DNA of 16,034 nucleotides from Acidimicrobiia bacterium. Its GTDB lineage: Bacteria; Actinomycetota; Acidimicrobiia; UBA5794; JAOTWH01. Location: NCBI GenBank assembly GCA_029863035.1, contig JAOTWH010000030.1, forward strand, positions 1-16,034. The letters run 5' to 3'. The notes below the pieces were generated by a model. The model was not told the DNA's origin. It searched no databases and saw only the letters and a list, made by a program, of their open reading frames with translations. Both the position numbers and the translations under genes were made by a program. Numbering within the stretch: position 1 is the first letter of the stretch; each line of letters begins with the position of its first letter. This document shows positions 1-9,367 of this stretch, one piece after another.

Positions 1-38
1 GGCGGTAGCCAGGGGGTTCCCAATCAACCTCCTCCCAA

Positions 39-44
39 TAGACT
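39..44 (+). promoter_or_regulatory. Possible -10 element of secA (near-leaderless)
   Basis: A TAGACT hexamer lies 8 nt before the secA ATG, with no convincing -35 box and no Shine-Dalgarno sequence just before the start. TAGACT resembles actinobacterial -10 boxes, which would place transcription initiation at or within a few bases of the ATG, giving a leaderless or near-leaderless mRNA. This rests on one hexamer and its position, so it is weak. Confidence 0.3.
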
Positions 45-52
45 GAGTTGCT

Positions 53-2692
<2,640 letters not shown>

Positions 2693-2694
2693 GA

Positions 2695-2727
2695 CGTTTC
2701 TCGTTTCTCGTCCAGAAACGAGAAACG
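2695..2727. terminator. Perfect 14-bp hairpin between convergent genes
   Basis: Positions 2695-2708 are the exact reverse complement of 2714-2727, with a 5-nt loop (CGTCC). Each arm contains two CGTTTCT (or AGAAACG) units, so shorter alternative pairings exist. It starts 3 nt after the secA stop and ends 7 nt before the arginase stop on the other strand, the expected place for a bidirectional terminator. No T-tract follows on either strand, so it is not a canonical intrinsic terminator; it may instead be an mRNA 3'-end stabiliser or a dispersed palindrome. Confidence 0.55.
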
Positions 2728-2734
2728 AATGACT

Positions 2735-3658
2735 CTACGTCCCCGGCTTCACTACCCGTTGGCCGGCGAGGGAGCCGATTAGCTGGACGATGAGTTCGGC
2801 GGTCTGGTTCTGATCGTCAAGGATCGGATTGACCTCGGTGAACTCGGCTGAGGTGAGGATGTCGGCTTCCGCCAGCAATTCCATCATGAGATGGCTCTCG
2901 CGATATGTCAATCCGCCCACCACCGGAGTGCCGGTGCCGGGGGCGTGGCGGGGATCGATGGCGTCGGCGTCGAAAGACAGATGCACGCGATCTACGCCGT
3001 CTGCGGTGAGCACCGAGAACGTTTCCTCAAGGATCGATGCGATTCCCCTCAGGTCGATGTCGTGCATCGTGAAGTGGGTGATGTCCGAGGCCCGCAACCG
3101 CTCTGCCTCTTCACGGTCCACACTGCGCAGTCCGATGATGACGGTGTGGTCCTCAAGGGCCTTTGGACTCACCCCGGCCACATTGATGAGAGCCTCGGGG
3201 CCGTGGCCGAGGATGGCCGCCACCGGCATCCCGTGGATGTTTCCGCTTGGGCTGGTTTGGGGGGTGTTGAAGTCGGCGTGAGCGTCTATCCACAACAGGC
3301 CCTGGCGTGGCTCGACGGCCGCCACTCCACCCATAGTGCCGATAGCAACCGAGTGGTCGCCGCCGATCACAAGCGGAAAGTGGTCTGCCCGAACTGCCGA
3401 CTCCACCTCCGCTGCCAGCGATTCGGAATCCCTCACGACGTGATCGAGGTACCGAGCCGATGGATCGCCCTCGTCCGAAGTCGTCATCGAAGCGCATTCG
3501 ATGTCGCCGCGGTCGATGACCTCGAACCCGAGCGCCTCGAGGCGGGGGATCACACCTGCCACCCGCACCGCGCTGGGCCCCATGTCGACGCCGCGGTGAA
3601 CCTGACCAAGGTCCTGAGGAGCGCCGATCAACTCGATCGTGGGCTTGGATATCAGCAC
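2735..3658 (-). CDS. rocF: Arginase (ureohydrolase family)
   Basis: Arginase hydrolyses L-arginine to L-ornithine and urea using a binuclear manganese centre. The 307-residue protein has the normal family length. Metal-ligand motifs are intact: GGDHS at residues 99-103 (His102), DAHAD at 125-129 (Asp125, His127, Asp129) and SFDADAIDP with Asp230 and Asp232. The GNIHGMP segment at 139-145 (His142) is typical of true arginases rather than agmatinases, which favours the specific call; agmatinase or formiminoglutamase are less likely alternatives. The start is GTG at 3658; no strong ribosome-binding site is seen. The gene is convergent to secA and divergent from the prfB fragment and surface-protein gene. 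No urease or ornithine-pathway genes lie in the window, so its metabolic context is unknown. Its position inside an otherwise conserved core cluster suggests later insertion. Confidence 0.93.
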   Translation of the reverse strand: MLISKPTIELIGAPQDLGQVHRGVDMGPSAVRVAGVIPRLEALGFEVIDRGDIECASMTTSDEGDPSARYLDHVVRDSESLAAEVESAVRADHFPLVIGGDHSVAIGTMGGVAAVEPRQGLLWIDAHADFNTPQTSPSGNIHGMPVAAILGHGPEALINVAGVSPKALEDHTVIIGLRSVDREEAERLRASDITHFTMHDIDLRGIASILEETFSVLTADGVDRVHLSFDADAIDPRHAPGTGTPVVGGLTYRESHLMMELLAEADILTSAEFTEVNPILDDQNQTAELIVQLIGSLAGQRVVKPGT

Positions 3659-3678
3659 GAGCGCAGGCTATCGAGCCG

Positions 3679-3707
3679 CTTCCACCTCAGGGGGAGGTAC
3701 CTCGGGC
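3679..3707 (+). repeat. Isolated fragment of the dispersed GC-rich repeat
   Basis: This 29-nt stretch matches 12694-12722, inside the tandem array between smpB and ssrA, at 27 of 29 positions. It covers the central palindrome (CTTCC...AGG) and the adjoining TACCTCGGGC. It lies just upstream of the arginase start and ends 5 nt before the prfB-like fragment, so it marks the junction of the accessory block. This shows the repeat family is dispersed and not confined to one locus. Confidence 0.75.
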
Positions 3708-3712
3708 GCGTG

Positions 3713-3910
3713 ATGGCCACCCAGAGCGATCTCGCCTCTCGCATCAAGAGACTGCGTTCACGCCTCGATGATGCCCCGAGGCTCCTATGGCCTGACGCCA
3801 AGATCGCCAGCGTCACCACTCTCGAGTGGTCGCTGGAGGGCGCCGAATTGCTGATAGGAATGGCTGTCGAGGAGGCAGACGAATCGGCGTTGAACGACGC
3901 TAGCGCGTAG
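3713..3910 (+). pseudogene. Truncated duplicate of the prfB 5' end, 65 codons open
   Basis: The stretch starting at the ATG at 3713 copies the start of prfB at 8163. The first 75 nt differ at 9 positions. The copy then lacks 109 nt relative to prfB and resumes at the DAKIASVT segment (3794 matching 8353), at about three-quarters identity to about 3904, then stops at TAG. The programmed-frameshift site is destroyed: the Shine-Dalgarno-like GGAGG has become CGAGG and the in-frame TGA has become TGG (3788-3790). Because 109 is 1 more than a multiple of 3, the deletion replaces the +1 shift and one frame stays open for 65 codons (begins MATQSDLASRIKRLRSRLDD). It covers only part of RF2 domain 1, with no SPF or GGQ motif, so it cannot act as a release factor. 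Most likely a duplication remnant; expression as a small protein cannot be excluded. An AGG-rich sequence lies 15 nt before the ATG, too far for a good ribosome-binding site. Confidence 0.85.
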
Positions 3911-4107
3911 CTCCTCGCTATTTGCTCCCTACGTCGGTTTGGCCCTCACTTGTCGCGCTAGAGGCGGCGCTGCGAGCGTGCTGTCACGCTGGTAACTCGT
4001 TCCCAGTTCGTAGCCCTTGGTTGATCAGAGGCGAGAAACGGCCGGAAGGTTGGGGGTCAAGCTCCGACAATTTCCGACCGATGAACCCGCTTACCCGAAA
4101 GGACTGC

Positions 4108-7100
4108 ATGAGCTTCCCGCGGCCATTGGAACCGCCTCCATACACCATCTTCCCCAGGTTGGGAGTCGTGGTAATGGCAATCGCGCTCATCTCCTCCTCC
4201 TGGCTGCAGCCGCTATCGGCTGGCGACAGCCCGCAGGGCGATTCCGCTCTTCCCTGGCCGGCCACAATCGCCGAGTACACCTACGACACCGGTGCGTCCA
4301 TATCCGACGTCCAGGACAACAACCCCGGCTATTCCGATCTCTGGGCGGGAGCGGCAGACAACCTGCCCAGCGTCTTTTTCGACTCCGACGGCACGAACAT
4401 CTTCCTGCGGATGCGGGTGCGCGCCGACCCCGACAAGAACGGCGGGTTGGAATCCACCAACTACCTCGTCTCGATCGCTGTTGGGGGAGTGCAGGCGGCC
4501 GTGGTCGGACTGAATGGCAAGCCATCATCGGTGGATTTCGTCTACACGGCTAACGCGGACGCGTCCGTCTTTCGCGAGATCTACACCACGCCGTTCACCA
4601 ACGACGGGTCGGGTACCAGCGCTGGGGCCCGGTGGTACGCAGCTCCCGACGAGGGATATTTCCTGGACTTCCAGGTACCCATTTCAGCGATCACCGCGGT
4701 GGAGCCGTCCATTACGCCGTCGACTCCCGTCCAGCTCTACTTCGGTAGCTCGCAAGCAGCCAATCTCTCCGTTATCAACAAGGACTACATGATCGGCACC
4801 GCGGTCAGCTACGTAGGGCTGGAAACGGTCACGCTGTCCGGGGCACCCGCTACTTCGCCCCCAACGGCCAACGACGACTCTGTATCCGTCGTCGAGGACG
4901 GGTCGGTCCTGGTGGATCTGGCCGGCAATGACGTCGACTCCGATGGTGACCTCGATCCCGCATCGCTCATCGTCACCGTAGGTCCGGCCAATGGCTCGGT
5001 AGTCAACAACGGGAATGGAACTGTCACTTACACGCCCGATCCCGGCTTCAACGGAAGCGACACGCTTGCTTACACGATCTGCGACCTCGGCGGCCAGTGC
5101 GATGGCGCTGCTTTGTCGATCACGATCGATCCTGTGAACGACGACCCGTTGGCGGCCGATGATGTCCTCACCACACCGGAGGACTCGCTTGCCGCCATCG
5201 ACGTCGTGGCCAACGACTCCGATCCCGATGGCGACCTGTTGTCGGTTCCGCTCTACGACACCACATCGGCCAACGCGGGAACCGTCGTGTGCAGCCTGGC
5301 AGGATCGTGCACGTACGATCCTCGTCCCGACTACTCGGGAACGGATTCTTTCTCGTACACGCTCGATGACGGGGTAGGCGGCACCGCCACTGCCACGGTG
5401 TTCATAACCGTGGTCGGGGCCAATGATGCCCCTGCTGCCGTGGACGATCCGGTCACGATCCCCGAAGACACCGTCAGCACCGATATCTCCGTGCTCGGCA
5501 ACGACGTTGATCCCGAATTCGACGTGTTGATCATCGATTTCTTCACTCAGCCGGCGGTCGGCTCAGTTGTGGACATCGGTGGTGGGGTGCTCCAATACGC
5601 TCCCCCCGCTGATTGGGCGGGCACCGACACCTTCACCTACAGGGTGTGTGACGGCGGCTCGCCCTCGCTTTGTGACGAGGCCCAGGTCGTGGTCACCGTT
5701 TCTCCCGTTAACGATGCCGCGGTCGGAGGCGCCGACTCGGTTACCGCCCTGGAGGACATCGACGCCGTCATCCCTATGGCGACGCTCCTGTCGAACGACT
5801 CCGACCTCGATGGTCCCGGTCCTCTGGTGATCACCGCAGTCACCAGCGGCACCGAGCCCACCAGCGGAACGGTTTCGATAGTGGGGAGCGACGTTGTTTA
5901 CCAGCCCTTTCTCAACTACAACGGCCCCGACACCTTCACCTACACCGTGTGCGACAGTGCGGTGCCGCCAGGGTGCGCGGTCACTTCGGTTTCGGTGAAC
6001 GTCGGCGGCGTCAATGATCCTCCCATCGCCGACGATGAGTCTGTGTCGGCGTCCGAAGACATCGACGCCGTCATCCCCATGGCAACGCTGCTCTTGGGCG
6101 ACAGCGACGTCGATGGCCCCGGTCCTCTGGTGATCACTACGGTCACAAACGGAACCAACGGAACGGTTTCGATCGTGGGGAGCGACGTGGTCTATTCCCC
6201 CGACCCCGACTTCAACGGCTCCGACGCATTCACCTACACCGTGTGCGACGGCGGGACTCCTCCAGGGTGTGACGTCGCCAGCGTGGATGTCGACGTCGTT
6301 GCCGCCAATGACCCACCGATTGCCAAGGACGACACAGTCACCACCGATGAAGACACATCGGCAACGATCGCGGTGCTGAGCAACGATTCCGACGTTGATG
6401 CGTTAGACGTGCTCACCGTGACCAGCATCGAAACACTCCCGCTCAAGGGGACCGCGACGATCAACCTCGACCAGACGATCACGTACACGCCGGAACCGGA
6501 CTTCTTCGGAGTGGATGAATTCGAGTACCAGATCTGGGACGGCTCGGCCACCGTAACCGCCTGGGTCCGGTTCGTCACGGTGAACCCGGTCAACGATGCC
6601 CCGGAGGCAACCGGCGACAGCGCTTCCGTGCTTGAGGACGGATCGGTCGTCGTCGCCGTCCTCGGCAACGACGACGATGTCGATGACACGGTGCTGACGG
6701 TTACGGCTGCGGGACCTGCGTCGAACGGCACGGTCGCAGTGAATCCGGACAACACGGTCACCTACACACCGGATCCGGACTACTTCGGCACCGATAGCTT
6801 CAGCTACACACTCTGTGATCCAGGCGGGCTGTGCGACAGCGAAACGGTGTCGGTGATCATCGATGCGGCTAACGATGATCCATCTTCCGGAGACGACGTG
6901 GCCATCGCCTCAGAGGATGGAAGCACCACGATCGTCGTACTGGCCAACGACTCCGACCCCGACGGCGATTCGCTCACCGTGGCCTCGGCGGGGCCGGCGT
7001 CGAACGGAACGGTCACGGTCAACCCAGACGGGACGGTGACCTACGTTCCCAACCCGGACTTCAACGGCTCAGACTCGTTCGCCTACATCGCCGCCGACGG

Positions 7101-8148
7101 CTTCGGTGGCACCTCCACCGCCACCGTCGCGGTGACCGTGACGGCTGTCAACGATGCTCCCGTGGCCGCGGCCGGTGCTCTCGGTGTCACTGAAGATGGA
7201 ACAGCGACTATCGGCGTGCTCGGGCTAGCGGTGGATCCCGACGGCGATCTGCTCACCGTGACCTCGGCGGGGCCGGCGTCGAACGGAACGGTCACGGTCA
7301 ATCCAGACGGAACGGTGACCTACGCTCCCGACCCTGACTTCAACGGCAGCGACCTGTTCAGCTACACCATTGACGATGGCAACGGTGGCATCTCCGGTGG
7401 AACCGTGATTGTCTCGGTCGCACCCGTCAACGATGAGCCTGTTGCTGCCGACGACGCCATGGTGGTGACGGAGGACGTGGCGGCCACCGTGGACGTCGTG
7501 GCCAATGACACCGACGTCGATGGCGATGAGCTCTTCGTCGGCGCGCTGACTCAGGCGAGCCACGGCACGGCCCTGCTGAACGCAGACGGAACCGTGACCT
7601 ACGTTCCCCACGCCGACTTCAACGGCACGGACAGCTTCGGATACGAGGTCTGCGACCCGTCGGGCGCGTGCACTCCGGGGACGGTTTCAATTGTGGTGAA
7701 CGCCGTTAACGACCCACCCAGCTACACCGGGGAGCTCATCCTCACTTCGGCGCCGGGCACTACCCCGGCCCCACTTGCCATCTATGAGCCGGACGGTGAG
7801 GCCTTCACCGTCACGGTGATATCTGGGTCGCTGCCACCTGGCTTGATTCTGCATTCGGACGGAACTTGGTCTGGAGCGGCTCCAGCCGGCGTCTATCCGT
7901 TGACGCTCGAGGTGTGTGATGCTGTGGCGGCGTGTTCAGTAGTGAGCGTCGTCCTCTCCGTCGTGACGACGCTGACTCATACGCAGTTCAATCTTGAGGT
8001 AGCTAAGACCGAGGAGTTGCCCGCAACCGGTTTCGACCTGGCTGAGCTTGTTGCGGCGGCGTTCCTCTTCCTTGTCCTGGGCGGTTTCGCGTTGCTGGCC
8101 GTGTCCGATCGGCGGCGCAACACTCGCTCGGCGGAGGTTGGCTGGTAA
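4108..8148 (+). CDS. LPXTG-anchored surface protein with ten cadherin/VCBS-like repeats
   Basis: A 1346-residue, probably cell-wall-anchored exported protein. Order: signal peptide with hydrophobic core GVVVMAIALISSSW (about residues 16-36); an N-terminal beta-rich domain of about 200 residues that I do not recognise firmly (CBM9/DOMON-like in feel); ten tandem Ig-fold repeats at 251-1201, each opening with D-x-P...DD...ED and containing NDxDxDGD and TYTPDPxFNGxDxFxY signatures of VCBS/Big_9 cadherin-like modules; a putative-Ig (He_PIG-like) domain at about 1202-1290 with GSLPPGL; then LPATG at 1304-1308, a membrane helix and an RRR-containing tail. The acidic DxDxDGD loops suggest calcium binding. 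The ATG at 4108 is preferred because AAAGGA at 4098-4103 precedes it; an in-frame ATG at 4081 and a TTG at 3922 have no such site. Such proteins usually act in adhesion or surface-layer roles; the ligand here is unknown. It sits between a prfB fragment and prfB, which starts 14 nt after its stop. Confidence 0.88.
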   Translation: MSFPRPLEPPPYTIFPRLGVVVMAIALISSSWLQPLSAGDSPQGDSALPWPATIAEYTYDTGASISDVQDNNPGYSDLWAGAADNLPSVFFDSDGTNIFLRMRVRADPDKNGGLESTNYLVSIAVGGVQAAVVGLNGKPSSVDFVYTANADASVFREIYTTPFTNDGSGTSAGARWYAAPDEGYFLDFQVPISAITAVEPSITPSTPVQLYFGSSQAANLSVINKDYMIGTAVSYVGLETVTLSGAPATSPPTANDDSVSVVEDGSVLVDLAGNDVDSDGDLDPASLIVTVGPANGSVVNNGNGTVTYTPDPGFNGSDTLAYTICDLGGQCDGAALSITIDPVNDDPLAADDVLTTPEDSLAAIDVVANDSDPDGDLLSVPLYDTTSANAGTVVCSLAGSCTYDPRPDYSGTDSFSYTLDDGVGGTATATVFITVVGANDAPAAVDDPVTIPEDTVSTDISVLGNDVDPEFDVLIIDFFTQPAVGSVVDIGGGVLQYAPPADWAGTDTFTYRVCDGGSPSLCDEAQVVVTVSPVNDAAVGGADSVTALEDIDAVIPMATLLSNDSDLDGPGPLVITAVTSGTEPTSGTVSIVGSDVVYQPFLNYNGPDTFTYTVCDSAVPPGCAVTSVSVNVGGVNDPPIADDESVSASEDIDAVIPMATLLLGDSDVDGPGPLVITTVTNGTNGTVSIVGSDVVYSPDPDFNGSDAFTYTVCDGGTPPGCDVASVDVDVVAANDPPIAKDDTVTTDEDTSATIAVLSNDSDVDALDVLTVTSIETLPLKGTATINLDQTITYTPEPDFFGVDEFEYQIWDGSATVTAWVRFVTVNPVNDAPEATGDSASVLEDGSVVVAVLGNDDDVDDTVLTVTAAGPASNGTVAVNPDNTVTYTPDPDYFGTDSFSYTLCDPGGLCDSETVSVIIDAANDDPSSGDDVAIASEDGSTTIVVLANDSDPDGDSLTVASAGPASNGTVTVNPDGTVTYVPNPDFNGSDSFAYIAADGFGGTSTATVAVTVTAVNDAPVAAAGALGVTEDGTATIGVLGLAVDPDGDLLTVTSAGPASNGTVTVNPDGTVTYAPDPDFNGSDLFSYTIDDGNGGISGGTVIVSVAPVNDEPVAADDAMVVTEDVAATVDVVANDTDVDGDELFVGALTQASHGTALLNADGTVTYVPHADFNGTDSFGYEVCDPSGACTPGTVSIVVNAVNDPPSYTGELILTSAPGTTPAPLAIYEPDGEAFTVTVISGSLPPGLILHSDGTWSGAAPAGVYPLTLEVCDAVAACSVVSVVLSVVTTLTHTQFNLEVAKTEELPATGFDLAELVAAAFLFLVLGGFALLAVSDRRRNTRSAEVGW
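4858..7710 (+). repeat. Ten tandem ~95-codon Ig-like module repeats
   Basis: Ten consecutive modules of about 93-100 codons, each ending in a VN or AN followed by D-x-P that opens the next. Most are diverged, but two pairs are close at DNA level. Modules 4 and 5 share the EDIDAVIPMATLL and DGPGPLVIT segments. Modules 8 and 9 share a nearly identical stretch (about 6979-7035 against 7255-7311). These look like recent duplications or gene conversion. Paired cysteines of the form C-x5-C or C-x7-C occur near the end of modules 1, 3, 4, 5, 7 and 10; module 2 has a C-x5-C pair at a different place. Confidence 0.9.
8017..8145 (+). other. Sortase cell-wall sorting signal (LPATG, helix, Arg tail)
   Basis: The C-terminal 43 codons encode LPATG, then a hydrophobic stretch (LAELVAAAFLFLVLGGFALL), then a positively charged tail with RRR. 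This three-part layout is the classic sortase substrate signal: cleavage between Thr and Gly with covalent transfer to the peptidoglycan cross-bridge. No sortase gene lies in this window, so the enzyme would have to be encoded elsewhere. Confidence 0.85.
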
Positions 8149-8162
8149 CTACCATCCCGCCG

Positions 8163-9267
8163 ATGGCCACCCAGAGCGATCTCGCTTATCGCATCAAGGA
8201 ACTGCGTTCCCGGCTCGATGATGCCCGGAGGTTCCTTTGACCTCGCCGCCGCCACCGAACGCGCCGAAGAGCTGAGAGAGGCCGCCTCAGCCCCCGATCT
8301 GTGGAATGACACCAAGCGGGCCACCTCGGTGACCAAGGAGCTGGCGCGCCTCGATGCCAAGATCGCCAGCGTCACCAACCTCGAGCAGCGCCTGGAGGAC
8401 GCCGAGCTGCTCATCGTTATGGCGGGAGAAGAGGGGGACGAGTCGGCGTTGACGGATGCCGCAGGCGAGGTGGAAGGCCTCGGTGAGGCCGTGGCCGATC
8501 TGGAACAGGCCGGCCTCTACTCGGGCCAATACGACGAGCACGACGCCATCGTCTCGGTTCATGCCGGTGCCGGGGGAGTGGACGCACAGGATTGGGCCGA
8601 GATGATGCTGCGCATGTATCTGCGCTATCTGGAGCGGAAAGGCTTCGAGGTGGAGGTCGACGAAGTCTCGCCGGGGGAAGAAGCCGGCATCAAGAGCGCC
8701 ACCTTTACGGTTCGCGGCGAGCACGCCTATGGGACGATGGAGGGCGAGCGAGGGGTCCACAGGTTGGTGCGGATCAGTCCGTTCGATGCAGCGTCACGCC
8801 GTCATACCTCGTTCGCTGCGGTCGATGTAATCCCGGAAACCGAGGTGGACGAGATCGAGATCAACGAAGAGGATCTCCGAGTTGAGACCTTCCGGTCGCA
8901 GGGAGCGGGTGGTCAGCACGTCAACGTCACCGACTCGGCGGTTCGCATTACCCACTTGCCAACAGGGATCGTTGTGAGTTGCCAGGCAGAACGTTCTCAG
9001 CTCCAGAACAAGACGCGTGCCATGCAGCTGTTGGGGGCGCGCCTCGCAGTGGTCGCTCGTCAAGATCAGCTCGATCACCTCGATGAGATCAGGGGCGAGC
9101 AGGGCGAGGCAGCGTGGGGTCGCCAGCTTCGCAGTTACGTGCTCCAGCCCTATCAAATGGCCAAGGATCTGCGTACGGATGTCGAGGTCGGCAATGTCAA
9201 TGGGGTACTCGACGGGGACCTGGACCTCTTTGTCGAGGCCTACCTGCAGTGGCGTCGCAGTAACTAG
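8163..9267 (+). CDS. prfB: Peptide chain release factor 2, with +1 programmed frameshift
   Basis: RF2 recognises UGA and UAA stop codons and triggers hydrolysis of peptidyl-tRNA. The true start is ATG 8163: 25 codons in frame 0 end in CTT TGA (TGA at 8238-8240), then translation shifts +1 to GAC at 8239 and runs to the TAG at 9265-9267. The result is 367 residues, matching the usual RF2 length of about 365. The stop-codon-reading SPF motif is at residues 205-207 and the catalytic GGQ at 249-251 (SQGAGGQHVN), almost the same numbering as E. coli RF2. No good Shine-Dalgarno sequence precedes the ATG; the surface-protein stop is 14 nt upstream, so translational coupling or an internal promoter is possible. 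A conventional single-frame prediction would wrongly start at 8218. A damaged copy of its 5' end lies at 3713-3910. Confidence 0.96.
8227..8241 (+). promoter_or_regulatory. RF2 autoregulatory programmed frameshift site
   Basis: GGAGG at 8227-8231 acts as an internal Shine-Dalgarno-like element, followed after exactly 3 nt (TTC) by the slippery CTT and the in-frame stop TGA plus C (8235-8241). The layout matches the well-known prfB frameshift signal, in which the spacing and the TGAC context are critical. When RF2 is scarce, the ribosome pauses at UGA and slips +1, restoring RF2 synthesis. The continuing frame encodes the entire rest of RF2, so the shift is required. Confidence 0.95.
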
Positions 9268-9293
9268 AAACGCTCAGGTTGGGGAGAACCGCT

Positions 9294-9301
9294 GGTATCG
9301 T
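9294..9301 (+). promoter_or_regulatory. Possible extended -10 promoter for ftsEX
   Basis: The 100-nt gap between prfB and ftsE contains GGTATCGT, readable as an extended -10 (TGG then TATCGT at 9296-9301), which would start transcription near 9308, about 60 nt before ftsE. No matching -35 box at normal spacing is seen. The gap length itself is the better argument that ftsE has its own promoter; the hexamer is only suggestive. Confidence 0.25.
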
Positions 9302-9367
9302 GCCATCGCGCCGCGGCGTTCGAACGCCCCAAGCAAAGAGTTTTCCGCTCCCTAAAGGCGTGTGTTC

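Noticed and set aside
2891..3910. Long + strand open frame opposite arginase, running into the prfB fragment
   Set aside because: The part over 2891-3658 is antisense to a clear arginase with intact motifs and has no protein-like features; only the section from 3713 has homology, and that is reported separately.
3922..4107. Upstream starts (TTG 3922, ATG 4081) for the surface protein
   Set aside because: They add residues before the signal peptide and lack a ribosome-binding site, whereas ATG 4108 has AAAGGA just upstream.
8218..8238. ATG at 8218 as the prfB start
   Set aside because: It lies in the post-shift frame just before the slip site; the family N-terminus is encoded from 8163 in the other frame, joined by the canonical frameshift.
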